64,000 nt of DNA from the NCBI RefSeq assembly GCF_016786355.1, contig NZ_JADWYX010000032.1, positions 1-64,000 on the forward strand, given 5' to 3'. The first letter of the stretch is position 1. Each line of letters starts with the position of its first letter. The position numbers and the translations under genes were made by a program. This stretch comes from Frankia sp. AgB1.9. GTDB taxonomy: Bacteria; Actinomycetota; Actinomycetes; Frankiales; Frankiaceae. The notes below the pieces were generated by a model. It saw only the letters and a list, made by a program, of their open reading frames with translations. It made no database searches and was not told the origin of the DNA. Shown here piece after piece: positions 1 through 8,297 of the stretch.

Positions 1-20
1 CTCCGCGCCCTTTCCGGCCG

Positions 21-1151
21 CTAAGCCTCTGCGACCGCGCGGGCGTAGCTGGCCAGGTGGGCGTCGGCGCTGGCGGCCCAGGTAAACTCGCCGGCTCGGG
101 CCAGGCCCGCGGCGGACAGCTGCGAACGCCGCTCGGCGTCGTCGAGCAGCGAGCCCAGCTCGCGGGCGATCGAGTCGACGTCCGGCTGGGTGTAGGCGAC
201 GGCGTCGCCGCCCACCTCAGGCAGCGACAGCCGGGGCGTGGTCAGCACCGGAGCGCCGCAGGCCATCGCCTCCAGCACGGGCAGGCCGAAGCCCTCGCCG
301 TGGGACGGGTAGGCGACCAGCTCGGCCCCGCCCAGGTAGCCGGGCAGGTCGGCGAAACGCAGGTAGCCGGGCCGCAGCACCCGCAGGTGGCTGGGCACCG
401 CCGCGACGGCCGCGTCCACCTCGTCGTCCCAGCCGGAGCCGCCCGCGAGCACCAGCGCCGGTGGCTCGTCGCGCCAGTGCACCGCCTCGGCCCAGGCCCG
501 GATCAGGTTCGGCACGTTCTTGCGCGGCTCCAGCATGCCGAGGAAGGCCACGTACCGGCGGTCGCCGAGGCCGAGGCGCATGCGCACCCGGCGCCGGTCC
601 TCCTCCGTCGGCGGGTGGAACGTCGCCGTGTCGACGCCGTGGTAGGCCACGTCGGTCGTCGTCGACTCGCCGTCCAGGACCCGGACGAGCTCGTCGCGGG
701 TCGCCTTGGACGGGACGATGATCCGGTTGGCCTTGCGGACGGCGGTGCGCATCGCCGAGCGGAAGAAAGTGCCCTTGACGGCGGTGTGCATCTCCGGCTC
801 GGTGAAGAACGTCACGTCGTGGATCGTCACGCACACCGGCCGCTGCGCCCGCAGGGGCATCGTGTAGTGCGGCGAGTGGATCACGTCGGCTGCGACCTGC
901 TCGGCCACCAGCGGAAGCCCGGTCTGTTCCCAGGCCAGACGCGCCGGCCGGTGCGCGATCGCCGCCGGACCAGACATAACGGTGGCATCCGGAGCCATCC
1001 GACTGTAGCGTTCTTCGTCCGACCTTTGGCACACGAGCGCCAGATCGGCGCCGGCCGCGCCCAAGGCGGCGACCAGCCCATCGACATAGCGCCCGACACC
1101 GCCGCGATCCGCCGGAACCGCGGTGGCGTCGACGAGCACCCGGGGTCCCAC
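21..1151 (-). CDS. GT-B glycosyltransferase (family 4 type)
   Basis: A cytosolic GT-B glycosyltransferase expected to move a sugar from a nucleotide donor onto a growing surface glycan. The N-terminal half opens with RVLVDATAVPADRGGVGRY, the glycine-rich loop of family 4 enzymes; the C-terminal half has EPRKNVPNLI and EGFGLPVLEAMACGAPVL, the usual donor-site E-x7-E signature. About 376 residues, normal for the family. A GTG at 1166 is also open, but AAGGAG lies just before the GTG at 1151, so the latter is preferred. It is the last gene of a leftward run, with a 273-base gap from the preceding glycosyltransferase gene. Donor and acceptor cannot be read from the sequence. Confidence 0.9.
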   Translation of the reverse strand: MGPRVLVDATAVPADRGGVGRYVDGLVAALGAAGADLALVCQRSDEERYSRMAPDATVMSGPAAIAHRPARLAWEQTGLPLVAEQVAADVIHSPHYTMPLRAQRPVCVTIHDVTFFTEPEMHTAVKGTFFRSAMRTAVRKANRIIVPSKATRDELVRVLDGESTTTDVAYHGVDTATFHPPTEEDRRRVRMRLGLGDRRYVAFLGMLEPRKNVPNLIRAWAEAVHWRDEPPALVLAGGSGWDDEVDAAVAAVPSHLRVLRPGYLRFADLPGYLGGAELVAYPSHGEGFGLPVLEAMACGAPVLTTPRLSLPEVGGDAVAYTQPDVDSIARELGSLLDDAERRSQLSAAGLARAGEFTWAASADAHLASYARAVAEA

Positions 1152-1278
1152 GGCGCTCCTTCCCACCCAGACGTCTGCCTGCTCGAATCTGTATCCGGGT
1201 CAGTAGCCCAGCTTGGTCCTGCGCGCCGAGCCGCCGCAACCACGCGGGCTGGCCGTGCGCGAGAGGTCAGGCCGGCGA

Positions 1279-1301
1279 GGGCGCGTCATCTGATCGCGCC
1301 C
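1279..1301 (-). terminator. Possible hairpin terminator
   Basis: A perfect 7-bp GC stem (gggcgcg / cgcgccc) with a 9-base loop lies in the gap after the leftward gene that ends at 1425. There is no T-run, so it would be an atypical actinobacterial terminator. The rest of the 1152-1424 gap shows no gene and presumably holds the promoter of the gene starting at 1151. Confidence 0.3.
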
Positions 1302-1424
1302 CGACAGCCCACTTCTGTGGCCGTACCCGCCACGGGCCCGGCGACCACAGGCCCCCGCCCATCCGCGTTCGCGGTGGGCCGGGACAGGTGACCTCCGTGC
1401 CCGGCGTATACAACCGGGGCAACA

Positions 1425-2663
1425 CTACGCCCGCCCGTCACCGGCGACGGACACGGCTGGGAAACCGCTGACTCGACGGTAGAGCGCCCAGCACGCGCGC
1501 GCCGCCTCAATCCAGCTAAAGCCTTCCGCCCGCTCGCGTCCGGTCCGCGACAGCCGCCCGCGCAGGGCGTGATTGGTCAGGATGTGGCTGACGGCGTCGG
1601 CCAGCGCGGTCGGGTTGTCGATCGGCACGACCAGCGCGGCCGGGCCGGTGACCTCGACGAGCGCGGGCACGTCGGAGACCACGACCGGCACCCCGTGCGC
1701 CATCGCCTCGATCGCCGGCAGGCCGAAGCCCTCCGACCGGGACGGCATGACGAGCACGCTGGCCCGCGACAGCACGACCGCGAGGTCCGCGTCGTCGATC
1801 CGTCCAAGAGAGCGGAACCGGCCCTCGCCGACGCCCAGCTTGGCGGCCTCCGCCGCGGCGTCCAGGACGCCCCAGCCGGGCTGCCCGACGTGCAGCAGCG
1901 GCAGGTCGACGGCGCCGCCGGTCAGCATCCCGAGCGCGGCGAGCGCGACCTCCAGGCCCTTGCGGGGCTCCAGCGTCGCGAGCGTCAGTAGATAGCCGCC
2001 CGCCGGCAGGCCGAGCCGCCTAGCTCGCTCGTCGGCGTCCGGGCCGACTCGGAGCACCGCGTCGCTCGCGCCCTCGCCGATGACGTGGACCCGGCTGTCG
2101 GGCACCCGCAGATGGGCGCGAAGGTCCGCGGCGACGGCATGGGTCGGCACGACGATCGCGTCGGCGGTGCGGGCGGCCCGCTGGCCCATCTCCTGATGCC
2201 AGCGGGCGCCGTGCGGGGTCAGCGTGCGCGGGTGGGTCCAGGGGACGGCGTCGTGGATCGTCACGACCAGGGCCGTGCCACGGCGCCGGGGCGGCACCAG
2301 CAGCGTCGGGGCATGCACGACATCCACGCCGGTGGGCGTAGGGCCGACGCCACGGGCCCAGGCCGTCGCCAGCGCCCGCCGGGCCAGCGGCAGCCGCAGC
2401 GGGCCGAGCACCCCGGGAATCAGCGCGTCCTCGGCCACCGGCCCCTGGCTGCCCGGGCGCCGGTCCAGCAACTGGCGGCCGAGCCTGGCCACCGGCCCCT
2501 TCGGCGGCGCGGCGCGGCGTTCCGGGCGCCACGCGCACCAGCCGGTGACCCCGTCGCCGGGGGCGGCGGTCCGGGCCAGCGCGGCGGCCAACTCCGCCGA
2601 GTAACGCCCGGTGCCACCTGGCACCGGCGCCAGTACCTGTTCGACTAGGAAACCCACCCGCAC
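1425..2663 (-). CDS. GT-B glycosyltransferase (family 4 type)
   Basis: A second family-4-type glycosyltransferase, about 412 residues. It begins VRVGFLVEQVLAPVPGGTGR with the glycine-rich acceptor loop, has HAPTLLVPPRR and IHDAVPW in the N-terminal domain, and LEPRKGLEVALAAL plus SEGFGLPAIEAMAHGVPVVV in the C-terminal donor domain. The frame stays open upstream to 2798, but that would overlap the preceding gene; the GTG at 2663 has GAGGAGGG about eight bases ahead and starts 13 bases after that gene stops. Probably part of a leftward operon with the small membrane protein and the methyltransferase. Sugar specificity unknown. Confidence 0.9.
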   Translation of the reverse strand: MRVGFLVEQVLAPVPGGTGRYSAELAAALARTAAPGDGVTGWCAWRPERRAAPPKGPVARLGRQLLDRRPGSQGPVAEDALIPGVLGPLRLPLARRALATAWARGVGPTPTGVDVVHAPTLLVPPRRRGTALVVTIHDAVPWTHPRTLTPHGARWHQEMGQRAARTADAIVVPTHAVAADLRAHLRVPDSRVHVIGEGASDAVLRVGPDADERARRLGLPAGGYLLTLATLEPRKGLEVALAALGMLTGGAVDLPLLHVGQPGWGVLDAAAEAAKLGVGEGRFRSLGRIDDADLAVVLSRASVLVMPSRSEGFGLPAIEAMAHGVPVVVSDVPALVEVTGPAALVVPIDNPTALADAVSHILTNHALRGRLSRTGRERAEGFSWIEAARACWALYRRVSGFPAVSVAGDGRA

Positions 2664-2676
2664 CGGTCGGCCCTCC

Positions 2677-3012
2677 TCAGCGTCGCCCGGTTCGACCGGA
2701 ACGGTCGGAACCGGCGCCGGCGGAGTTCTTCCCGCGCCCACCAGCGGTCTTGCCACCCGTGCCGCCCTTGCCTGCGGGCTTGCCGCCCCCGGAGCCATCG
2801 GCCGCCTTGCCGGTGCCCGGCCGCGGGCTGGGGCCGTCGGACCCGCGCAGCGAGTTGATCCCGGCGTAGACCATCACGACGCAGGCGAACCCGCCGATCA
2901 CGTAGCCCCAGGTCCGCTCGTGAAAGACCGCGAACAGCGCGCCGAGGCCGAACACGACCAGGCCGAAGAACAGCACGGTCAGCAGGATGGCGAGCGCCCG
3001 CTGGGCCCGCAC
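2677..3012 (-). CDS. Small membrane protein with Gly/Lys-rich tail
   Basis: A 111-residue protein with two hydrophobic spans (about residues 7-30 and 34-55) followed by a low-complexity tail rich in Gly, Lys and Ser (GGGKPAGKGGTGGKTAGG). Family not recognised. Its GTG start comes one base after the TGA of the methyltransferase upstream (tga-c-gtg), so translation is likely coupled, and the glycosyltransferase starts 13 bases after its stop. The basic tail would lie in the cytosol or against the membrane surface. The context suggests a helper for glycan synthesis, but that is inference only. Confidence 0.7.
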   Translation of the reverse strand: MRAQRALAILLTVLFFGLVVFGLGALFAVFHERTWGYVIGGFACVVMVYAGINSLRGSDGPSPRPGTGKAADGSGGGKPAGKGGTGGKTAGGRGKNSAGAGSDRSGRTGRR

Positions 3013-3013
3013 G

Positions 3014-3724
3014 TCAGGCCCGCCGACGGGCGTGCGTGAGCACCACGCTGCCGCCGTCGTCCGGGGCCCGCCGATCGGCCAGCGCGACCAGCGGGGACAG
3101 CGGGGCCGCGGCGTTCCAGCCCGCCTTGCCGCCCTTGGCGGACAGCGTCATGTACAGCCATTCGGCCCGCTCGGACCGGAACATGTGGGTCTGGCGTTTC
3201 ACGTCCAGGCCGGCGGCGTCGAGCAGCTTGGTCAGCGTCTCGGCCGGATAGGCGTGCTTCACGTGGTAACGCTCGCGGTGGTGGGCCAGTTTGTCGGGCC
3301 AGCGGTCGGCCCTGGTGAGCGCGTCGGCGGACATCACCAGGTCACCGCCCGGGCGCAGCACCCGAGCCATCTCGGCGAGCGCGGCGGCTCCGTCGTCGAA
3401 GTGCTCGATGGCGCACACCGACATGACGACGTCGAAGGAGCCGTCCGCGAACGGCAGCGTCAGGGCGTCGCCCTCGACGAGGCCCGGGTGGCCGCGCAGC
3501 TTCTGGCCGAACTCGAGCTTGTTGCGGGCCAGGTCGAGGCAGACCGCTCGGGCGCCGCGGCGGATCGCCTGGCCGGCCCAGTAGCCGTCACCGCCGGCGA
3601 CGTCCAGCAGGGTGCGCCCGGTCAGGTCGCCGGCCCAGCCCAACAGGGTCCCGACCTCGCGGCGGCGCATCACGTGCACCTGGTGACCGAAGTACGCCAG
3701 GGTGTCGTCACGCAGCGAACTCAT
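3014..3724 (-). CDS. Class I SAM-dependent methyltransferase
   Basis: A 236-residue Rossmann-fold methyltransferase. SAM-binding motif I is LLDVAGGDGYWAG (about residues 39-51), followed by an acidic strand end (VCLDLARNKLE), motif GDALTLPFADGSFDVVMSV and post-motif VLRPGGDLVMS. This is the UbiE/type-11 layout. Substrate unknown; placed in a leftward run with glycosyltransferases, so methylation of a sugar or a polyprenyl-linked intermediate is a reasonable guess. The ATG is preceded by TGGAG at short spacing. The next gene starts one base after its stop. Bases 3725-3833 upstream hold no visible gene. Confidence 0.85.
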   Translation of the reverse strand: MSSLRDDTLAYFGHQVHVMRRREVGTLLGWAGDLTGRTLLDVAGGDGYWAGQAIRRGARAVCLDLARNKLEFGQKLRGHPGLVEGDALTLPFADGSFDVVMSVCAIEHFDDGAAALAEMARVLRPGGDLVMSADALTRADRWPDKLAHHRERYHVKHAYPAETLTKLLDAAGLDVKRQTHMFRSERAEWLYMTLSAKGGKAGWNAAAPLSPLVALADRRAPDDGGSVVLTHARRRA

Positions 3725-3833
3725 GACTCCAGTCTGCCCGCCGCCCCGATCAGCGGCCGTGGCGGGTCGGTCGCCGCGCCGGGGCGGGCGCGCACCCCCG
3801 GCCTGCCCTCGGCGCGGATCAGCAGATGAGCCG

Positions 3834-4913
3834 TCACGTGACCGGCTGGGGACCGCCGGGCAGGGTGTGGCCGGCCGGGCCCCGGGAGCCCGGGGTGGCG
3901 ACCCACAGGTAGGTCGGAGCCAGCGGCAGGGCGGCGCGGGCCAGCCAGGCTCGGGCCGGGGCCGGCAGTCGCCCGGGCGCGGTCACCGCGCGCAGGAGTC
4001 CCCGGGCCGGGCCGCCCGGCGGCAGGTCGGCCTCGGCGTGGAACGCCTCGGGAGCGAGCAGCACCGGCACGGTGTAGTCCCAGGCCCGCAGGCCGGCTCG
4101 GGCCAGCATCCGGCGCAGGCCCGGCCGGGAGCGGTAGCGCTCGTAGTAGTGCTCACCGCGGCCCGCCGCCCGCAGGTAGCGGTCGGCCAGGCCGGGCGGC
4201 AGCCAGGACAGCAGCGGCAGCCCGTGGTGCGGCTCCATGACCCCGAGGCGGTTGCCCAGCCCGAGGTAGGCGAGCCCGTCCCGGGCGAGCACCCGGCGTA
4301 CCTCGGCGAGCAGCACGTCCGCGTCGACGACGTGCTCGTAGATGTGGTTCAGCACGACGACGTCCACGGTGCCGTCGGCCAGCGGCAGCGCCAGGCCGTC
4401 GGCCTGGATGAACCTGGCCCGGCGGGAGAACCGGGCCCTGGCGCGGCGCAGCCCGGCCGAGTCGATGTCGACCCCGGTCACCTCGGCGCCGGCCGCGGCG
4501 AGCTCGTCGCAGATGAACCCGGCGGAGCAGCCGATGTCGAGCACCCGAAGCCCGGCCAACGCCTGCGCCCCCTCGCCGTCGCGCCCGAGGAAGTGGGCGA
4601 GCACGGCGATCAGCTTGCGGGCCTTGCGCCGCCGGGTGAACTCGTCCAGCGACCGCGGCTCCAGCTCGGAGTAGGCGAGCTGGCGCCCGCGCCTCTGGGC
4701 GTCCCGCCCATTCGACGCCCGCGCGTTCCGCCCGTTGGACGCCCGAGCGTCCCGCTCCTTCGGCTCGGGCGCGTCCCGCCCGTTCGACGCCGGCGCGTCG
4801 CGCCCGCGCGAGGCCCAGGCGCCCGTCCGTGTCCTGGTTCGACGGGTTCGCGCCCGCCCCGCCGCCGCACTACGTGTTGATGCTTTCACAATCGGTGAGA
4901 GTACGAAGCGCAC
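3834..4913 (-). CDS. SAM-dependent methyltransferase with repeat-containing N terminus
   Basis: Class I methyltransferase of about 359 residues. The catalytic domain starts near residue 110: VLDIGCSAGFICDELAAAG is SAM motif I, VTGVDIDSAGLRRAR the acidic strand 2, and VDVVVLNHIYEHVVDADVLL the strand-4 region, as in type-11/UbiE-like enzymes. The first 85 residues are unusual: Arg/Thr-rich, then about five imperfect copies of a GRDA(P/R)ASN unit encoded by DNA repeats near 4690-4810. The GTG at 4913 lies 12 bases after the stop of the glycosyltransferase upstream and has no clear ribosome site, so a start further in (for example the GTG at codon 9) is possible. Probably modifies a glycan made by its neighbours. 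Confidence 0.82.
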   Translation of the reverse strand: MRFVLSPIVKASTRSAAAGRARTRRTRTRTGAWASRGRDAPASNGRDAPEPKERDARASNGRNARASNGRDAQRRGRQLAYSELEPRSLDEFTRRRKARKLIAVLAHFLGRDGEGAQALAGLRVLDIGCSAGFICDELAAAGAEVTGVDIDSAGLRRARARFSRRARFIQADGLALPLADGTVDVVVLNHIYEHVVDADVLLAEVRRVLARDGLAYLGLGNRLGVMEPHHGLPLLSWLPPGLADRYLRAAGRGEHYYERYRSRPGLRRMLARAGLRAWDYTVPVLLAPEAFHAEADLPPGGPARGLLRAVTAPGRLPAPARAWLARAALPLAPTYLWVATPGSRGPAGHTLPGGPQPVT

Positions 4914-4925
4914 TCAAACGCTTAC

Positions 4926-6131
4926 CTATTGCACTCGAACGGCGCCCATCAGGACGTCGAGGTATCGATCCCAGCCGCCGGTCGTGTCCGGGGGCCGGAC
5001 CTTCGCCGTCAGCGCGGCCAGCACACCCGGCTCGTAGAGCCGGCGCAGGGCGGCGGCCAGCGCGGCCGGGTCGTCCGGTGCCACCAACAGGCCATCGACA
5101 CCGTCGGCGACCGCCGCGGGCAGGGTGCCGACGGTCGTGGCCACGACCGGCAGGCCGTGCAGGTGCGCGAGGTCGACGTTCTGCGACGCGGTCCCGGCCC
5201 GGTAGGGCAGCACGAGCGCGTCGGCGGCGGCGAACAGGCCTGGCACGTCGGCCGCGTCGACGTAGCCGGGCCGCAGCTCGACCCGACCGGCCAGGCCCAG
5301 CTCGGCGACGAGTGCCCGGGTCTGCTCCGCCCCGCCCCAGAACTCGCCGGCGACCGTCAGCGCGACGTCCTCCGGCCCGGCCGCGAGTGCCCGCAGCAGC
5401 ACGTCCAGTCCCTTGTAGGGCCGGACCAGCCCGAAGAACAGCAGCCGCCGCGTCGGCTCGTCCAGGCGGGTCTCGGGACGAGAGGGCGACGGGTGGACGC
5501 GACGGGTCTCGGCGGCCCACAGATGGGGGGCCATCGCGGCGACCCGGACGGGCGCGGTGGTCAGCGTGGCGGCGCGGGTGGCCTCTGCGTCGGTGTGGAC
5601 CAGCACGGCGTCGGCCCGGCGCAGCACGGCCCGGGTCAGCGGCTCGTCCACCGCCCGCCGCTCGTGCGGCAGCACGTTGTGGCAGAGGGCCACCACCGCC
5701 GGCGAGCCGGCCCGGCGCCCGCCGCGCGCGCCGAGTCCGGTGAGGATGCCCAGGTAGGCGGGCGCCTGGATCGGGGTGACCACCACGAGGACCACGACGT
5801 CGGTGCCGGCCCTCAGCCGGCGGCCCAGCCGCACCCAGCCGTCCGGGCGCCGCCAGGACAGCGGGTACCGGGTCGGGGCGAAGGGCTCCATCTCGGGCGC
5901 CTCGACGCGCTGCTGGCCCGGGTAGAGCCGCGCCGGGTACTGCGCCGACCAGGACTCGATCCGCACGTCATGGCCCCGGGCCGCCAACCGGTGGGCGAGC
6001 TCGGTGGTGTGCTGGGCGATCCCACCCTTGTACGGGTGGGTCGGCCCGATGATCGTGATCCGCCGAGACGGCGGGCCGGGCCGGGCGGACGGGCCGCTCC
6101 CGGCCGGGCCCGTCTCGTCAGTTGCTGCCAC
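4926..6131 (-). CDS. GT-B glycosyltransferase (family 4 type)
   Basis: About 401 residues. The Rossmann strand ITIIGPTHPYKGGIAQHTTE carries the glycine-rich loop; the C-terminal domain has FFGLVRPYKGLDVLLRAL and then QNVDLAHLHGLPVVATTVG, where the usual acidic E-x7-E is altered to Q-N-V-D. It is close to enzymes annotated as capsular or O-antigen glycosyltransferases. The start GTG at 6131 overlaps the end of the GT2 gene upstream by 14 bases, which supports an operon. Region 20-30 residues before the first strand is Pro/Gly-rich and probably disordered. Confidence 0.88.
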   Translation of the reverse strand: MAATDETGPAGSGPSARPGPPSRRITIIGPTHPYKGGIAQHTTELAHRLAARGHDVRIESWSAQYPARLYPGQQRVEAPEMEPFAPTRYPLSWRRPDGWVRLGRRLRAGTDVVVLVVVTPIQAPAYLGILTGLGARGGRRAGSPAVVALCHNVLPHERRAVDEPLTRAVLRRADAVLVHTDAEATRAATLTTAPVRVAAMAPHLWAAETRRVHPSPSRPETRLDEPTRRLLFFGLVRPYKGLDVLLRALAAGPEDVALTVAGEFWGGAEQTRALVAELGLAGRVELRPGYVDAADVPGLFAAADALVLPYRAGTASQNVDLAHLHGLPVVATTVGTLPAAVADGVDGLLVAPDDPAALAAALRRLYEPGVLAALTAKVRPPDTTGGWDRYLDVLMGAVRVQ

Positions 6132-7098
6132 GGGAGCGGGCGACCAGGTCGCCGATCAGCGCGAGCACGGCGATCTGGAAGCCGACCAGGATCGCCAGCA
6201 CCGTCGAGGTGGTGACGTGGAAGTTGTAGCGGCTGACGTCATAGATCAGCTTCACGAAGCCGAGACCCATGATCCACAAGGCGACCGGCATCAGCACCTT
6301 GATCGGGTCGAAGTACATGACCATCCGCAGGACCTGCAGGATGTAGCGCCGAGCGTCCTTGAACGGGTGGAACTTCGACTTCCCGGCCCGCTTCGCGTAG
6401 TCGATCGGGATGTAGTCGACCGGGTGCTGGTTGGACAGGAACGCCATCGTGATCGTCGTGACGCAGGAGAACCCGGGCGGCAGCAGCCGCAGGTAGGGCA
6501 ATGAGACCTCGCGCCGGAACGCCCGCAGGCCCGAGTTCAGGTCCGGGATCCGCATCCCGGCCAGCCGGGACGCGACCATCCGGATGAACCACTTCGCCGG
6601 CACCCGGGCCCACTTGTGGGTGCCTTCCTCCGTCTTGCGGGCGCCCACGACCTGGTCGACGTCCGGGTTGTCGTCGAGGTACTTGACGAACTCCGGGATG
6701 CGCTCGTTCGGGTAAGTCATGTCCGCGTCGGTCCAGACGACGATCTGGCCGCGCGCCTCCTGGGTGCCGATCCGCCGGGCCGTGCCGGAACCGCCGTTGC
6801 GGCGGAACGGCATCAGCCGCATCTTCGGGAACCGGGGCACGACCTCGTGCAGCACGGCCAGCGTGCCGTCGGTGGACTTGTCGTCGATCACCAGCAGCTC
6901 GTAGCTGTACCGGCTCGCGTCCATCGCCGCGGTGATCCGCTCGAGCTCCAGGACGACGTGGTCCTGCTCGTTGTAGCAGGGCAGCACGACCGTGACGTAC
7001 GGCGCGTCGCGCTGGATCGAGAACTGCTCGTCGTCGCCCGGCTCGGTGATCAGAGACATGTCCGATGGCTGCGGCTGGCGGATTGCGCTGACACTCAC
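6118..7098 (-). CDS. GT2 glycosyltransferase, polyprenyl-phosphate sugar synthase-like
   Basis: A GT-A fold family 2 enzyme of about 326 residues. VVLPCYNEQDHVV opens the domain, DDKSTDGTL follows, and WTDADMTYP is the metal-binding DxD. Two C-terminal hydrophobic spans (VLMPVALWIMGLGFVKLIYD and VLAILVGFQIAVLALIGDLV) place it in the membrane, as in GtrB/DPM-type enzymes that load a sugar onto polyprenyl phosphate for later use outside. The frame is open to 7359 but the long Arg/Ala-rich extension is not credible; the GTG at 7098 has GGGAG ten bases before it. The ATG at 7059 is the alternative. A GtrA-like flippase partner exists far away in the window (57971-58609). Confidence 0.87.
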   Translation of the reverse strand: MSVSAIRQPQPSDMSLITEPGDDEQFSIQRDAPYVTVVLPCYNEQDHVVLELERITAAMDASRYSYELLVIDDKSTDGTLAVLHEVVPRFPKMRLMPFRRNGGSGTARRIGTQEARGQIVVWTDADMTYPNERIPEFVKYLDDNPDVDQVVGARKTEEGTHKWARVPAKWFIRMVASRLAGMRIPDLNSGLRAFRREVSLPYLRLLPPGFSCVTTITMAFLSNQHPVDYIPIDYAKRAGKSKFHPFKDARRYILQVLRMVMYFDPIKVLMPVALWIMGLGFVKLIYDVSRYNFHVTTSTVLAILVGFQIAVLALIGDLVARSRGSN

Positions 7099-7494
7099 GT
7101 CGGTCTGACTCCCGGTTGCATGTGGAGATGTGCGGCCCGCGCCCGCGGAGGCCCAAGCGAGGCCCCTGGAAACGCCGTGCCCGCGGCGGCCTCGGCCAGC
7201 CGAGCCCCGGCCCGCGTCAGCCGGCCTGGCAGGCGGCCGGCCGGAGAAGGCACTGGCGAGCCGCGGTGGCACAGGCGAACTCTGGCCCGCGCGTCGCGAT
7301 GCCCCATGCAGCGTGACACGGTGTGAGGCGGCTCCGGACGTTGGGCGGGCCGTGAACACGCTATGGCCTAGTTAGCGCAACGGAGTGTAGTCGAGACGTG
7401 GCCCTGCCCACGCCGCGGGCGCGCGACGGGCTCGGCGGCCAGCTCACCCGGCCCCGGTGAGCCAGGGCGGCATCCCGGCGCCTACTGTGGGAAC
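7099..7494. promoter_or_regulatory. Divergent intergenic region
   Basis: About 396 bases between the leftward GT2 gene and the rightward acyltransferase. The open frames in it are Arg/Pro/Ala-rich shadows. It must hold both divergent promoters; the least GC-rich stretch, ctatggcctagttagcgc near 7361-7378, is the best candidate for a promoter core facing the acyltransferase, but no clean -35/-10 pair can be named. Confidence 0.4.
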
Positions 7495-8172
7495 GTGGGT
7501 GCGTTCAGGAGTGATCTGCGGGAGTACGTCCAGCACGTCCGGTCCCTGCACGCGGGCCGCGAGACCTCGGCGGTCGCGTTGGTCACGGGGCTGCGTTACC
7601 CGTTGGCCTACGGCAAGCCGATCTGGACCGGTTCGCGGACCGTCATCGAGGGCCACGAGCGGTTCGAGTTCAGGCCCGGCGACGGGGTGCTGCGGGTCGG
7701 CCTCGGGTCGTTCGGCCTGTCCAGCAAGCACGACACCTCGGTGGTGCGGGTGCACCCCGAGGGCCGGCTGCGCTGCGAGGGCGTCGTGTCGATGCAGCGC
7801 GGTGTGCGGGTCGTCGTCGACTCCGGCCTGCTGCAGATCGGGCATGGCACGAACATCAACGGCTTCGCGAAGATCCTGGTCCGGGACCGGGTGTCGATCG
7901 GCGAGCACTGCACGATCTCGTGGAACACCCAGCTCCTGGACAACGACTTCCACCCGATCGTCGTCGACGGGGTGCCGCAGCCGCAGAGCGCGCCGATCGT
8001 CATCGAGGACCATGTCTGGATCGGCGCCGGGGCGATCGTGCTGAAGGGCGTCACGATCGGCGAGGGCGCCATCATCGCCGCCGGCGCGGTCGTGACCAAG
8101 GACGTCCCGGCCAAGACCATCGTCGCCGGATCACCCGCGAAGAGCATCGGCACCGCCGACGCCTGGAGCTGA
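7495..8172 (+). CDS. Hexapeptide-repeat acyltransferase
   Basis: A 225-residue left-handed beta-helix (LbH) transferase of the xenobiotic/maltose acetyltransferase type. The C-terminal half shows the hexapeptide rhythm: ISIGEHCTI-like turns, then [54 protein letters not shown] and [11 protein letters not shown], which are the classic signatures of acetyl-CoA-dependent sugar O-acetyltransferases; the H of DNDFHP is the usual catalytic position. The first 70 residues form an extra N-terminal part. It probably acetylates a sugar of the surface glycan built by the adjacent glycosyltransferases. First gene of the rightward block. Confidence 0.87.
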   Translation: MGAFRSDLREYVQHVRSLHAGRETSAVALVTGLRYPLAYGKPIWTGSRTVIEGHERFEFRPGDGVLRVGLGSFGLSSKHDTSVVRVHPEGRLRCEGVVSMQRGVRVVVDSGLLQIGHGTNINGFAKILVRDRVSIGEHCTISWNTQLLDNDFHPIVVDGVPQPQSAPIVIEDHVWIGAGAIVLKGVTIGEGAIIAAGAVVTKDVPAKTIVAGSPAKSIGTADAWS

Positions 8173-8297
8173 GCCCCGCCGATCCGATTCCCTGGACGTT
8201 GCGCGCTCATAGGGCGGATCGGGTGACAACCGGCGAGGTCAACGGGCTGTCGCGCCCCTACGATGGCAGGCGTCCGTCGTCTCGGGGGTCTTCTAGC

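Noticed and set aside
7920-8297. Upstream extension of the first DUF2142 frame through the acyltransferase gene
   Set aside because: The extension is the off-frame of the acyltransferase and reads Arg/Pro-rich; a real start lies at or near 8298.
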